From: Mesorhizobium sp. LHD-90
GTDB taxonomy: Bacteria; Pseudomonadota; Alphaproteobacteria; Rhizobiales; Rhizobiaceae
Reading direction: 5' to 3'
Assembly (NCBI RefSeq): GCF_030929505.1
Contig: NZ_JAVFVV010000002.1
Span: 62,001 to 126,000 of the forward strand
DNA: 64,000 nt
The stretch's first letter is position 1; every line of letters starts with the position of its first letter. Positions 55,510 to 64,000 of this stretch are shown here, one piece after another. The position numbers were made by a program, and so were the translations under genes. A model generated the notes under the pieces. The model was not told the DNA's origin, ran no database searches, and saw only the letters and a program-made list of their open reading frames with translations.

Positions 55510-55875
55510 ATGGATTTGAAGGACAGGTTGCTCGAGGTCGAAAGGCAATTGTGGAAGAACGATCCGGATCTTTATCGGGACAATCTCATTGCCGAGGCGA
55601 TTCTGGTGTTCCCCGACACCGGCGCGGTCGGTCGGGATTTCGCCGTCGATGCGATCCACCAGGAGAATGCGGAAAACCGCAGATGGGCGGAGGTATCGTT
55701 TGCGGACGTCACCGCGAGGAACATCACCGACGACGTCGCGGCGCTGACCTATCGGGCGATGGCGCGGTGGAACCACGAAACGACGGGCGGCATGGCGCTG
55801 TGCAGCAGCATCTACGTCCGGCGCCACGGCGCGTGGAAACTGGCATTGCATCACCATTCGCTTGTACAGGGATAG
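55510..55875 (+). CDS. SnoaL/DUF4440-like small protein
   Basis: 121 residues from the ATG at 55510, chosen because AGGAGA is 7 bases upstream. The NTF2-like fold is suggested by LLEVERQLWKNDPDLYRDNLIAEAILVFPDTGAVGRDFAVDAI and the end ALCSSIYVRRHGAWKLALHHHSLVQG. The conserved WKL.HHHS end is typical of DUF4440. Function unknown; it converges on the next gene after 12 bases. Confidence 0.8.
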   Translation: MDLKDRLLEVERQLWKNDPDLYRDNLIAEAILVFPDTGAVGRDFAVDAIHQENAENRRWAEVSFADVTARNITDDVAALTYRAMARWNHETTGGMALCSSIYVRRHGAWKLALHHHSLVQG

Positions 55876-55887
55876 GCGCGAGAAAAG

Positions 55888-56418
55888 TCACTTGTCTGGC
55901 AGCTTGGCGGCGATGCGCTTTTCCATCACCCATTTGGCGCCGCGCGGCCAGGAATAGTTGGCGCCCATGCGCAGGCCCGAATAGCCGAGCGCCACGGGCG
56001 CGCCGGTGCCGGCGTCGACGACCTTGATCAGCAACTCATATTCGGTGCGGCTCACCCGATTGACTATGCCGGTCATGGCCAGTTGCCCGCCGAGTTTTTG
56101 GGCGATCGGCGCCTCGCAGCCGTTGCAGTCCCTGAGCGCACCGGCCTTGGCGAGCTCGTCCGCCGCCGGTTTTGGGTCGACGATCTTGTAGCCGCCGGTC
56201 GACAGCAGGAAATCCTTGGCGGCCTGTGTGGATTCGCGGAGATAGCGGGTGTCGTGCTCGTCGGGCGGGATGAGACCGGCAGCGGCGCTGGTGTCCATCA
56301 TCTCGAAATCGAAGACGACGATGTTTTTTTCAGGTTCGGCCGCCGATGCGCTCTGAGCAGTCAACAGCAGGGCGATGCCCATCAGTGATAAGGCAGGAAG
56401 TGCACGTCGTCGGAGCAT
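55888..56418 (-). CDS. Exported protein, DUF3280/DUF2380-like
   Basis: 176 residues with a signal peptide (MLRRRALPALSLMGIALLLTAQSASA/AEP). The mature part opens with KNIVVFDFEMMDTSAAAGLIPPDEHDTRYLRESTQAAKDFLL and has a CNGCEAP pair of cysteines and ITGIVNRVSRTEYELLIKVVDAGTGAPV (from position ~118). The DUF3280/DUF2380 label is my recognition of the VFDFEMMDTS opening, with moderate certainty. Relatives often sit near alcohol and C1-metabolism genes. Here the sarcosine oxidase operon (a C1 source) is 0.6 kb upstream on the same strand. Confidence 0.7.
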   Translation of the reverse strand: MLRRRALPALSLMGIALLLTAQSASAAEPEKNIVVFDFEMMDTSAAAGLIPPDEHDTRYLRESTQAAKDFLLSTGGYKIVDPKPAADELAKAGALRDCNGCEAPIAQKLGGQLAMTGIVNRVSRTEYELLIKVVDAGTGAPVALGYSGLRMGANYSWPRGAKWVMEKRIAAKLPDK

Positions 56419-56548
56419 GATCTGATCCCTGTCTCCTCGCCAGTTGTTGCCTGAGGAAAGGGATTTCATCGTAGCATCGTCCAGCCCCGGCGCCAATGTG
56501 GACCGCGTTGCCTGCTGTCCTTCCTCCTTGGGGCGGCAGGTGATGTTT

Positions 56549-56986
56549 TTAGTTCTGCCGCTCGGTAAAAACCTGGATACCGAGATCGACCCCGAGGTCG
56601 GATATTTTGGCGAGGGTCGTCTTCGGGATAGCATCTCCGAAGTGACCGTCGCCGAGGAAACTCAGGATAACGCAAAGGCTACCACCGGTCTTCACTAACT
56701 GCGCGAAGTAGTCCCGGTGGCGGTCCATGACATCGACGAACGACGTCAGTTGATCCGCAAACCGGTTGGTCCCGGTCTCAAATCGCACCGTATGCCTCCA
56801 ACGGGTATCGGGAAATGTCCCATCGAGAGGTGTTCCCAGGGGCGTATATCTCTGATCTCCGGCTTTATGGCGAAAGTGCCCTTCGATCTGCAAATTCGCA
56901 TCCAGTTCTTCCGGATCAATAGACGGATGGACGATGAAAAGATCGATCTGGAACCGCTTTGGTTCTGGGTCTTCGTCTATCACCAT
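56549..56986 (-). CDS. DUF4279 family protein
   Basis: 145 residues from MVIDEDPEPKRFQIDLFIVHPSIDPEELDANLQIEGHFRHKAGDQRYTPLG. The end ILSFLGDGHFGDAIPKTTLAKISDLGVDLGIQVF is the DUF4279 signature. The start lies 8 bases after the soxG stop, so it could be read through as the last gene of the sox operon. DUF4279 proteins are associated with immunity to contact-dependent toxins in some genomes, but no toxin is seen here and the function is unknown. Confidence 0.8.
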   Translation of the reverse strand: MVIDEDPEPKRFQIDLFIVHPSIDPEELDANLQIEGHFRHKAGDQRYTPLGTPLDGTFPDTRWRHTVRFETGTNRFADQLTSFVDVMDRHRDYFAQLVKTGGSLCVILSFLGDGHFGDAIPKTTLAKISDLGVDLGIQVFTERQN

Positions 56987-56994
56987 CGCCGACC

Positions 56995-57582
56995 TCACCG
57001 CACCTCGTAGCCGACTTCCTCGCTGGCGTGGCAGAGCGCGGTCCAGAAGGCGCGGGCGAAGGAACGGAAGATGGTGAGGTCGAAGCGGTCCTCGCCAGTG
57101 CGTTGGATGTGCGCAAAGATGTCGTGGTGGTTGGTGGCGACGCCCGAGCCGACGGGCAGGGCGGGTAGCGAAAAATCCACAGCGAAAAATTTCTGCAGTA
57201 CCCATTCCGCCTTCGGACCTGCGATGCGCAGCGCCGTGCGCCCGTGCGAAAGATCCGTGACGGTTCCGAGGTTTATCGGAATTGCCTGAACAAGCGCGTC
57301 AGCCAGGCCTTCATCCTCGGAGACGACCAGGAATTTCCCAGGGGCAATGCCGAAGGCGGCTCTCGTCTCCGTCGCGATGCCGCCGCCGGCGCCGTCCGGC
57401 AGGGAGAGGCCTGAGGCGGTGCGAATGGCGGCGATAACAGTCTTTTCCTCGCCCGGCCAGGCCGTGACCTGGACGATCGAGCCGGGCTGCGTCTCGGAAA
57501 GCACCACGCCGACACCGTCGGCGAAATTGCCGTGGGAACCCGGCCGCCAGACCGGCTGCAAGGGCGAAAGCATCTCAACCAT
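56995..57582 (-). CDS. soxG: Sarcosine oxidase gamma subunit
   Basis: 195 residues from MVEMLSPLQPVWRPGSHGNFADGV. It has the GcvT-like fold of SoxG: VTDLSHGRTALRIAGPKAEWVLQKFFAVDFS and the C-terminal RTGEDRFDLTIFRSFARAFWTALCHASEEVGYEVR. The subunit is needed for assembly of the heterotetramer. The start overlaps the soxA stop by 8 bases. It ends the sox operon. Confidence 0.94.
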   Translation of the reverse strand: MVEMLSPLQPVWRPGSHGNFADGVGVVLSETQPGSIVQVTAWPGEEKTVIAAIRTASGLSLPDGAGGGIATETRAAFGIAPGKFLVVSEDEGLADALVQAIPINLGTVTDLSHGRTALRIAGPKAEWVLQKFFAVDFSLPALPVGSGVATNHHDIFAHIQRTGEDRFDLTIFRSFARAFWTALCHASEEVGYEVR

Positions 57583-60568
57583 GCATGCGGCTCCCCTCGG
57601 GATCGAAGAAATGGTGGCTGACGATCTCGACCGGTCCAAAACGTTTGCGCAGCGGATCGGAGATGAAGGCGCGCGTGCCGTGGCGCGACTTGCCGCCCTT
57701 GACCAGCGCCAGGCCGATATATTTGCCGAGGGCCGGCGAATAGCAGACGGCGGTGATGTGGCCGATGGAGTGGCGCGGATTGGCCTCGTCGACCTGCTCG
57801 ACGATATGCGCGCCGCCGTTGAGCGGCCGGTTGTCGAGCGAGATCAGGCCGACGAGGCGGAGACGATCCCCGGCGACGAGACCTTCCCGGCCGAGCATGT
57901 TCGAGCCGATGAACGGCTTTTTCTTCGACAGCATCCAGTCGAGATGCAGGTCGCTGGCAGTCGTGCGGCCGTCAATCTCCGCGCCGGTGACGTGGCCCTT
58001 CTCAATGCGCAGCGTGCCGAGCGCTTCCAGCCCGTAGGGCACCATGCCAAACGGTTTGCCGGCTTCGACCAGCGCTTCCCAGACATGCGTGCCGTGGCCG
58101 GCGCCGCAATAGACCTCGAAGGCCATCTCGCCGGAGAAGGAGAGGCGGCAGATCTTTACCGGCACGCCGGCGATCTCGCCGCTGACGATGCCCATGAAGG
58201 GCAGGGTGGCGTTGTCGACCGCAGTGCCGGTGACGCAAGTGGCGAGGATTTCGCGCGCCTTGGGACCGGCGATTGCCGCGCCCGCCCACTGGTCGGTGAC
58301 GGAGGTGACGTGGACCTTGAGGTCCGGCCAGACCACATCGAGATAATATTCCAGATGCTGCATGACCTTGCCGGCATTGGCGGTGGTCGTGGTCATCAGG
58401 AAATCGTGCTCGCCGAGCCGCCAGGTCGTACCGTCGTCGAAGGCGATGCCTTCCTCGCGCAGCATCAGGCCGTAACGCGCCTTGTTGACGGCGAGTGTCG
58501 AAAACATGTTGGTGTAGACGCGGTCGAGAAGGGTCGCGGCGTCCGGCCCCTGCACGGCGATCTTACCCAATGTCGAGACGTCGACGATGCCGGCGATCTC
58601 TCGAACGGTCTTCGTCTCGCGCACATAGGCCTGCTCGACCGTCTCGCCGGGCTTGCCGTAGATTTGCGGCCGGTACCAAAGGCCGGCGGCATACATCTTC
58701 GCGCCTTGCGCGACATGCCAGTCGTGCATCGGCGTCAGCCGCTCAGGCTTGATGTCGCCATAACGTTCGGCCGCCAGCGCGCCGATCGATACGGAGGCGA
58801 AAGGCGGGCGGAAGCGGGTGGTGCCTACTTCGGCGACCGGCTTGCCCAGCGCGTCGGCCATGATGGCGAGGCCGGGCACGTTGGAGGTCTTGCCCTGGTC
58901 GGTCGCCATGCCGAGCGTCGTGTAGCGCTTCAGGTGCTCGACCGAAATAAAGCCTTCGCGGTGGGCGAGGCGCACGTCCTCGGCGGTGACGTCGTGCTGG
59001 AGGTCGACGAAGGCCTTTCCCTTGGCCGGAATTTCGAAGACCGGCGCGGGTTCCGAGAAGGGCGCGGCATGCTCGACTTCCGGCACGGCCTCGGGATGGC
59101 CGTTGCCGCCAGCGGCGCGCAGCCCGGCCGACAGGCCCTCGGCAAGCGCCTCGGCGGTGGTGAAGCGGCCGTTGAAGCTGCCGGCGCCGATCCAGTTCTG
59201 CGCTGGCTCCGGCGGCAGGAAGGCCTGCAGCGTCTCGTCCCATTTCGGCGCGGCGCCGGCCTGGCTGGCAAGGTGGATGACCGGCGACCAGCCGCCCGAG
59301 ACGATCAGGCAATCGGCGTCGAGATGGCGCGCCTCGCCGGTGAGCCTGCGGGAGGCGAGGTCGAAACCCTGCACCTTGATGCCTGAAACATGCTTGCCGC
59401 CTTCGGTAGCGACGACGGCATGGCGCAACAGCAAATGGCCGCCAACGGCGGAGGCGATGGCGCGGGCCTCTGCCGAAATGTCGGCGCGCACGTCGACGAT
59501 CGCGGTTATCGCCGCACCGGAATCGCGCAGGGTTTTGGCAGCGGCGTAGGCGCCGTCATTGTTGGCGAAGACGGCGATCTTCTCGCCCGGCAGCACGCCG
59601 AACTCCGCCGCGTAACGCTGCGCGGCGGAGGCGAGCATCACGCCGGGGCGGTCGTTGCCGGGAAACACCAGCGGCCGCTCGAAGGCGCCGGTGGCCAGCA
59701 CGACCGTGCCGGCGCGGATCGACCAATGGCGGTGGCGAGGCTCGCCCTTGCCGGGCTTTTCCTTGTGGTCGGTCACGCGCTCCAGCGCGGCGAGGCCGTT
59801 GCTGTCGTAATAGCCCCACACGGTGGTGCGCGGCAGCAGCCTGACATTCTCGCGGCCGGAGAGATCGCGCACCGTGTCCGCCGCCCAGTCGGCGGCGGGC
59901 AGCGAGTCGATCGTCTCGCCCGACCAGTTGGCGGAGCCGCCGAAACGCGAATCGAGCTCGGCGAGGATGACACGCGCGCCGCCTTCCGACGCGGCTTTCG
60001 CCGCCATCAGGCCAGCCGGACCCGAGCCGACCACCAGCACGTCGCAGAAGGCGTACATGCGCTCGTAGCGCGAACTGTCCGGTGCGGTGCCGGCGCTGCC
60101 GAGGCCGGCGGCGCGGCGAATGAAATGCTCGCAGACCATCCAGAAACGCGTGCCCTTCAGCGGGCCGATCACCGGGCCCATGAAGGTCTTGTAATAGAAG
60201 CCGGCCGAGATCGCCTTGCCGGCCAGCCCGTTCACCGCGCCGACGTCGACGGCGAGTGATGGAAAACGGTTCTGGCTGACCACGACGAGCCCGTCATAGA
60301 TCTCCAGCATGGTGGCCGGAACGTTTGGCTCGCGCTCCTCGCCTTTCAGCACGGTGACCAGCGCGGAGGGCTCGTCGATGCCCGCGGTGAGCACGCCGCG
60401 CGGGCGATGGTACTTGAACGAGCGGGCCACAAGCGAGATGCCGTTGGCCAGCAGGGCGGAGGCCAGCGTGTCGCCGGCATGGCCGGTCAGCGACTTGCCG
60501 TCGAAAGAAAAGCGGATGGTGCGGGTGCGGTCGACGCGCCCGGCGGTGTTGCCGCGGCGCGGGCTCAT
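57575..60568 (-). CDS. soxA: Sarcosine oxidase alpha subunit
   Basis: 997 residues, the usual length. The N-terminal part is a ferredoxin-fold-like domain (TIRFSFDGKSLTGHAGDTLASALLANG). Next is a pyridine nucleotide-disulfide-type domain with DVLVVGSGPAGLMAAKAA (about 175). The C-terminal third is a GcvT-like aminomethyltransferase domain, the folate site, with VRETKTVREIAGIVDVSTLGKIAVQGPDA and YGLEALGTLRIEKGHVTGAEIDGRTT. The enzyme demethylates sarcosine and can pass the one-carbon unit to THF. The start lies within the end of soxD. Confidence 0.96.
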   Translation of the reverse strand: MSPRRGNTAGRVDRTRTIRFSFDGKSLTGHAGDTLASALLANGISLVARSFKYHRPRGVLTAGIDEPSALVTVLKGEEREPNVPATMLEIYDGLVVVSQNRFPSLAVDVGAVNGLAGKAISAGFYYKTFMGPVIGPLKGTRFWMVCEHFIRRAAGLGSAGTAPDSSRYERMYAFCDVLVVGSGPAGLMAAKAASEGGARVILAELDSRFGGSANWSGETIDSLPAADWAADTVRDLSGRENVRLLPRTTVWGYYDSNGLAALERVTDHKEKPGKGEPRHRHWSIRAGTVVLATGAFERPLVFPGNDRPGVMLASAAQRYAAEFGVLPGEKIAVFANNDGAYAAAKTLRDSGAAITAIVDVRADISAEARAIASAVGGHLLLRHAVVATEGGKHVSGIKVQGFDLASRRLTGEARHLDADCLIVSGGWSPVIHLASQAGAAPKWDETLQAFLPPEPAQNWIGAGSFNGRFTTAEALAEGLSAGLRAAGGNGHPEAVPEVEHAAPFSEPAPVFEIPAKGKAFVDLQHDVTAEDVRLAHREGFISVEHLKRYTTLGMATDQGKTSNVPGLAIMADALGKPVAEVGTTRFRPPFASVSIGALAAERYGDIKPERLTPMHDWHVAQGAKMYAAGLWYRPQIYGKPGETVEQAYVRETKTVREIAGIVDVSTLGKIAVQGPDAATLLDRVYTNMFSTLAVNKARYGLMLREEGIAFDDGTTWRLGEHDFLMTTTTANAGKVMQHLEYYLDVVWPDLKVHVTSVTDQWAGAAIAGPKAREILATCVTGTAVDNATLPFMGIVSGEIAGVPVKICRLSFSGEMAFEVYCGAGHGTHVWEALVEAGKPFGMVPYGLEALGTLRIEKGHVTGAEIDGRTTASDLHLDWMLSKKKPFIGSNMLGREGLVAGDRLRLVGLISLDNRPLNGGAHIVEQVDEANPRHSIGHITAVCYSPALGKYIGLALVKGGKSRHGTRAFISDPLRKRFGPVEIVSHHFFDPEGSRMHG

Positions 60569-60867
60569 GCATGGTCTCCGTGGTCGCGTCCGGCCGGCCT
60601 GACCGAGGCAAGCCCGCCCCTGGCGAAAGCGACATGCGAAATCTTGTGAGTAAGTGTGCTGCGGGTGACGGCAAGGTGCGACCGGCAGCCGCCGGAATGC
60701 TGCCAGATTTCCTTGTGGTCGCCGGCCGTGTTGATCCGGTCGTAGACATAGGCGTTCCACGCCGCCTGGTCGGTGGAGGCGGGATCGGGACGCGTGCGGT
60801 TGCCGTCGCCCTGGTAGGAGAATTCCGACACGTCGCGCGGGCCGCAATAGGGACAGGTGATCAGCAT
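60565..60867 (-). CDS. soxD: Sarcosine oxidase delta subunit
   Basis: 100 residues. It starts MLITCPYCGPRDVSEFSYQGDGNRTRPDPASTDQAAWNAYVYDRINTAGDHKEIWQHSGGCRSHLAVTR, typical of SoxD. The zinc site is CPYCG plus later Cys and His (H57 and C61-type). It stabilises the complex. It follows soxB by 10 bases and overlaps soxA by 4. Confidence 0.96.
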   Translation of the reverse strand: MLITCPYCGPRDVSEFSYQGDGNRTRPDPASTDQAAWNAYVYDRINTAGDHKEIWQHSGGCRSHLAVTRSTLTHKISHVAFARGGLASVRPAGRDHGDHA

Positions 60868-60877
60868 TCTTTTTGGC

Positions 60878-62137
60878 CTAATGCAGCTTGGGCGTCGCGC
60901 CCTGGCCCTTCTCGTCGATCAGGATACCGCGGTGGAAGCGGTCGAGCGTGAAAGGCGCGTTGATTTCGTGCGGAGCGTTCTTGGCGATGGTCCAGGCGAA
61001 GAGCCAGCCGGAGGCGGGCGTCGCCTTGAAGCCGCCGTAGCACCAGCCGCAATTCAGGTACATGCCGGGCAGCGGGCCGGTGGTGATGATCGGCGAGCCG
61101 TCCATCGACATGTCCATGACGCCGCCCCAGGAACGCAGCAGCCTGACCTTCGCGAAACCCGGGAACATGGCGAGCAACTCGCTCATCACCTCCTCGACCA
61201 GCGGCAGGTTTCCGCGCTGGGCATAGGTGTTGTAGCCGTCGAGGTCGCCGCCGAAGACCAGGCCGCCCTTGTCGGACTGCGAAACGTAGAGATGGCCGCC
61301 GCCCCAGGTGATGACGCCGGGCAGGATCGGCTTCAGCGATTCGGAGACGAAGGCCTGCAGCACGTGGCTCTCGATCGGCAAATTGTCGATGCCGGCGAGC
61401 TTCAGCACGCGGCCGGTGCTGCCGGCGGCGGCGACCGCCACCTTCCTGGCGCGGATGTCGCCGCGTGTCGTCTGGACACCGACGATGCGGTCGCCTTCCC
61501 GGAGGAAGCCGATGACCTCGCAATTCTCCAGAATGTCGACACCGCGCCGGTCGGCGCCGCGCGCATAACCCCAGGCGACGGCGTCGTGGCGGGCCGTGCC
61601 GGCGCGCGGCTGCAAGAGCCCTCCGACCACCGGGAAACGCGCCTTGGGCGACACGTCGAGGCCGGGATAGAGCCGGGCGATCTGGTCGGGATAGAGAAGC
61701 TCGGCGTCGCCGCCCTCGTGGCGCATGGCATTGCCGCGCCGCGCGTAATCGTCGAACTGGCCGGGCGTGTGGGCGAGGTTCAGGATGCCGCGCTGCGAGA
61801 ACATGACGTTGTAGTTCAGATCGTGGGACAGGTTCTCCCACAGCTTCATCGAGTGTTCGTAGAAGCGGATGTTTTCGGGCAGCAGGTAGTTGGAGCGCAC
61901 GATGGTGGTGTTGCGGCCGACATTGCCGGAGCCGAGATAGCCCTTTTCGACCACTGCGACATTGGTGATGCCGTGCTCCTTGGCAAGGTAGTAGGCCGTC
62001 GACAGGCCGTGGCCGCCACCGCCGATGACGACGACGTCGTAGGAGGGTTTCGGGTCGGGCTTGCGCCAGGCCGGCTTCCAGTCGCGGTTGCCGGAGATCG
62101 CATTCTTGAGAATCGAAAAAGCAGAATATTCCGCCAT
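60878..62137 (-). CDS. soxB: Sarcosine oxidase beta subunit
   Basis: 419 residues starting MAEYSAFSILKNAISGNRDWKPAWRKPDPKPSYDVVVIGGGGHGLSTAYYLAKEHG. The flavin domain binds FAD and a covalent FMN; the covalent histidine probably lies in the SHVLQAF region. GYCGG-like MYLNCGWCYGGFKATPASGW is the C-terminal signature. This is the catalytic subunit that oxidises sarcosine. It is first in the order soxB-D-A-G. A MITE-like element begins 21 bases upstream of its start, so the operon's promoter is either inside that element or beyond it. Confidence 0.96.
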   Translation of the reverse strand: MAEYSAFSILKNAISGNRDWKPAWRKPDPKPSYDVVVIGGGGHGLSTAYYLAKEHGITNVAVVEKGYLGSGNVGRNTTIVRSNYLLPENIRFYEHSMKLWENLSHDLNYNVMFSQRGILNLAHTPGQFDDYARRGNAMRHEGGDAELLYPDQIARLYPGLDVSPKARFPVVGGLLQPRAGTARHDAVAWGYARGADRRGVDILENCEVIGFLREGDRIVGVQTTRGDIRARKVAVAAAGSTGRVLKLAGIDNLPIESHVLQAFVSESLKPILPGVITWGGGHLYVSQSDKGGLVFGGDLDGYNTYAQRGNLPLVEEVMSELLAMFPGFAKVRLLRSWGGVMDMSMDGSPIITTGPLPGMYLNCGWCYGGFKATPASGWLFAWTIAKNAPHEINAPFTLDRFHRGILIDEKGQGATPKLH

Positions 62138-62158
62138 CGGGGAAGAAACTTTCAGGTC

Positions 62159-62425
62159 AGGGTCTGTTGACTATCAGCACACGAGGCTGCGTTGGGATAA
62201 AATCGTCCGCAAACAGGAGAAAAGCGCAAGGCGGTGTTGACCACCGTCGAGCATTTTCGACGCATTTGCGGGCGATTTTGGCCCAACCCCGAAGGGGCCG
62301 CGCTCAAATCCGCCATTTCGGCGTCGCTCGTCGTCGAACATGCGCTGCATGTCCCTCCTCCTCGCTCCTGGAACTGCCGGATTTGCGCTGCGGCGCAGCC
62401 CGTGCGGTGATAGTCAACAGACCCT
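62159..62425. mobile_element. MITE-like element upstream of soxB, 267 bp
   Basis: Terminal inverted repeats of 25 bases (62159-62183, AGGGTCTGTTGACTATCA...; 62401-62425) match at 23 positions. It encodes no protein and is GC-rich. Its end lies 21 bases upstream of the soxB start codon, inside the expected leader or promoter. The sequence differs from the element at 45093, so it is a different family. Confidence 0.75.
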
Positions 62426-62577
62426 CGGCAGGCGGCACACTATAGGTGGACCGGGAGTGCGCAAGCCAGTTTTACGCCACCGCTTTTCACAGGGCCGACT
62501 CCTGCTTGCCCGAGCGAGGTGCGACCAGTATCACTCACCGCCATGGGAACGCCATCTTGCCGACTATGACGCGGCCA

Positions 62578-64000
62578 ATGACATCAACAGCCTTCAGACT
62601 GATCGCGGCGCTGTTCCTGATCGCCGCGGCGATCGCTTTCGCGCCATCCTCGGCCGGCGCGCAAGGGGCCGGCCGGGCTGGCTCGGCCATCGTCGATCAG
62701 CAGCGGTCGGTCATCGGCGGCCTGACCTCGCGCACCGACGGGCTCGAAAAGGAGATCGACGCCAATCCGGAGGACGACCAGAAGCTGGTCGACATCCGGC
62801 TGCAACTGGAAGAGATCGCGCGCGAATTGCTCAGCAGTTCCGTTTCGTTCCGGCCGAGGCTTGGCGAGATCAATACGCGCATCGAGCAGCTTGGCCCGCC
62901 GCCGGCGCAGGGCGCGGCCCCCGAATCGGACATCGTCGCCACCGAACGCCAGAGCCTTGCCGCCGAGAAGGCCGAGATCAACGCCACGCTGGGCGCCGCC
63001 GAGGATTTGTCGATCCGGGTGAACACGCTGATCACCCGCGTCACGGACATGCGGCGCGACCTTTTCTCTCGGCTGCTGACGAAGCGTTACGACATCAACT
63101 TCCCGCTGCTCAGCGAAGTCCTCGTGGCTTTCCACAAAACCAGCGCCGACCTCTACCGCTCGGTCTCGGCGTGGCTGCGCTTCGTCTTCAATTTCAAGCT
63201 GAGTTCGGTGCTGGCGGCGACCTTCTTCGCGCTGATCGCGGCGGTGATTCTTCTGGTCGGCGGGCGGCGGCTGTTCGGCCATCTGTTCGAGGCCGACCCG
63301 CAAAAAACCGACCCGACCTATCTCAGCCGGCTGTCGGTGGCGTTCTGGTCGACGCTGCTGCCGTCGCTGACGCTCGGCGTGTTCCTTGGCGTCACATATT
63401 TCCTGTTCGACTATTTCGGGGTGCTGCGCGGCGATATCGGCTCGATGCTGGCCTCGTTGTTCGCCGTCATCGGGCTGGTCTTTTTCGTGCATCGGCTTGG
63501 CAAGGCGGTGCTGTCGCCGCACCTGCCGCACTGGCGTCTGATCCCGGTGCAGTCCGGCGCGGCCGCGAAGCTGCTGTGGATCATGTCGGCCACGGCATTG
63601 TTCAGCGGCTTCGACTACCTGGCGAGCAACATCTACGAGACCCTGGACGCGCCGGTCTCGCTGACCGTCGGCGAGGCGCTTGTGGCGACCGTCATCATCG
63701 GCCTGTTGGTGCTGGCGAGCGGCCTCGTGCGGCCCTTTGCCGACGAGACGGGGCAGCCGAAGGCGTGGCCTGCCGGGGTGCGGCTATTCATCTACGCGCT
63801 CGGCCTGATGACGATCGTGGCGGCGCTGCTCGGCTTTATCGGGCTCGCCCGATTCATCTCGCAGCAGATCGTGTTTACCGGCGCGGTGCTGGCGACGATG
63901 TATATCGGCTTCCTGTCGTCGCGCGCCGTGGCGGAAGAGGGCGCCTTCGCCCACACGGCGATCGGCGTTCGTTTCCAGCGCTGGTTCAAGCTGGACGACG
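62578..64000 (+). CDS. DUF3772 mechanosensitive ion channel protein (3' end outside window)
   Basis: The first 474 codons are present and the frame is open at the window end. A signal peptide or first helix (MTSTAFRLIAALFLIAAAIAFAPSSAGA) is followed by a coiled periplasmic region (about 35-160) with the DUF3772 pattern. At least six hydrophobic helices follow from about residue 205. The MscS pore domain should lie beyond the window. Large MscS relatives of this kind open under membrane tension and release solutes after osmotic downshift. Confidence 0.88.
   Translation, partial: MTSTAFRLIAALFLIAAAIAFAPSSAGAQGAGRAGSAIVDQQRSVIGGLTSRTDGLEKEIDANPEDDQKLVDIRLQLEEIARELLSSSVSFRPRLGEINTRIEQLGPPPAQGAAPESDIVATERQSLAAEKAEINATLGAAEDLSIRVNTLITRVTDMRRDLFSRLLTKRYDINFPLLSEVLVAFHKTSADLYRSVSAWLRFVFNFKLSSVLAATFFALIAAVILLVGGRRLFGHLFEADPQKTDPTYLSRLSVAFWSTLLPSLTLGVFLGVTYFLFDYFGVLRGDIGSMLASLFAVIGLVFFVHRLGKAVLSPHLPHWRLIPVQSGAAAKLLWIMSATALFSGFDYLASNIYETLDAPVSLTVGEALVATVIIGLLVLASGLVRPFADETGQPKAWPAGVRLFIYALGLMTIVAALLGFIGLARFISQQIVFTGAVLATMYIGFLSSRAVAEEGAFAHTAIGVRFQRWFKLDD

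Noticed and set aside
57347-59386. Plus-strand open frame of 679 codons opposite soxG and soxA
   Set aside because: Mirror frame of two clear sarcosine oxidase genes; no family features.
60857-62170. Plus-strand open frame of 437 codons opposite soxB
   Set aside because: Mirror frame of soxB and ends in the MITE-like element.

Overview
The window is high-GC chromosomal DNA from an alphaproteobacterium of the Rhizobiales, most like Mesorhizobium or a close Phyllobacteriaceae relative. The evidence is a RirA-type iron regulator beside hmuSTUV, an Irr-box-like site, one fused SecDF, the serS-surE-pcm-nlpD-yajC-secDF order, TrmFO, a Calvin-type class II aldolase, heterotetrameric sarcosine oxidase, and DUF1127 genes with anti-Shine-Dalgarno hairpin RNAs. 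No phage, integrase or intact insertion sequence is seen. The region reads as core and near-core genome sprinkled with small palindromic elements. Species identity is inference.

Layout. 1-3.9 kb: heme use (hmuS end, hmuTUV) and rirA with an Irr-like site. 4-6 kb: DUF445 and MaoC-like proteins. 6.1-9.5 kb: a signalling module of a LuxR-type response regulator facing a FIST sensor and hybrid histidine kinase. 9.8-13.7 kb: a form II (AYRGAGR) molybdenum hydroxylase, order S-L-M, with inverted repeats in both gaps. 13.9-18 kb: a triose/tetrulose-phosphate group (aldolase, TIM-family isomerase, DhaL, DhaK). 18.1-30.5 kb: a housekeeping block (serS, surE, pcm, NlpD-like, DUF815 ATPase, yajC, secDF, two relatives of mitochondrial complex I assembly factors, a ParDE module, trmFO). 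30.6-31 kb: DUF1127 followed by six hairpins with CCTCCTCCC loops. 31.2-38.2 kb: membrane proteins, tRNA-Leu, tig, a DEAD-box helicase and an MFS carrier. 38.2-46.9 kb: a ChrR-like protein, cysteine synthase, AlaX, sulfurtransferase and small accessory genes. 47-55 kb: ald/lrp, Uma2, type II NADH dehydrogenase, 5-FCL, a P450 and a periplasmic nucleotidase. 55.5-62 kb: small unknown genes and soxBDAG. 62.6 kb to the end: a truncated DUF3772 mechanosensitive channel.

How it fits together. HmuSTUV brings in and handles heme, and RirA (itself probably under Irr) links this to iron status. The FIST-kinase pair looks like a gas or ligand sensor feeding the convergent regulator. Ald and its divergent Lrp regulator handle alanine. 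SoxBDAG releases formaldehyde or methylene-THF, glycine and peroxide from sarcosine, while 5-FCL salvages folate.

The most interesting locus is the DUF1127 gene with two tandem three-hairpin units, every hairpin carrying an anti-SD loop. The second unit has its own RpoH-like promoter (GTTGAA-17-CCATAT). It resembles rhizobial alpha-r14/NfeR1 and Rhodobacter CcsR ('cuckoo') RNAs. Other notable points are two MITE-like elements (one forming a gene's stop codon, one 21 bp from soxB), a ChrR-like protein with a ruined anti-sigma zinc site, and a duplicated lrp tail flanking a Uma2 gene. All readings were made by eye; no database search was run.
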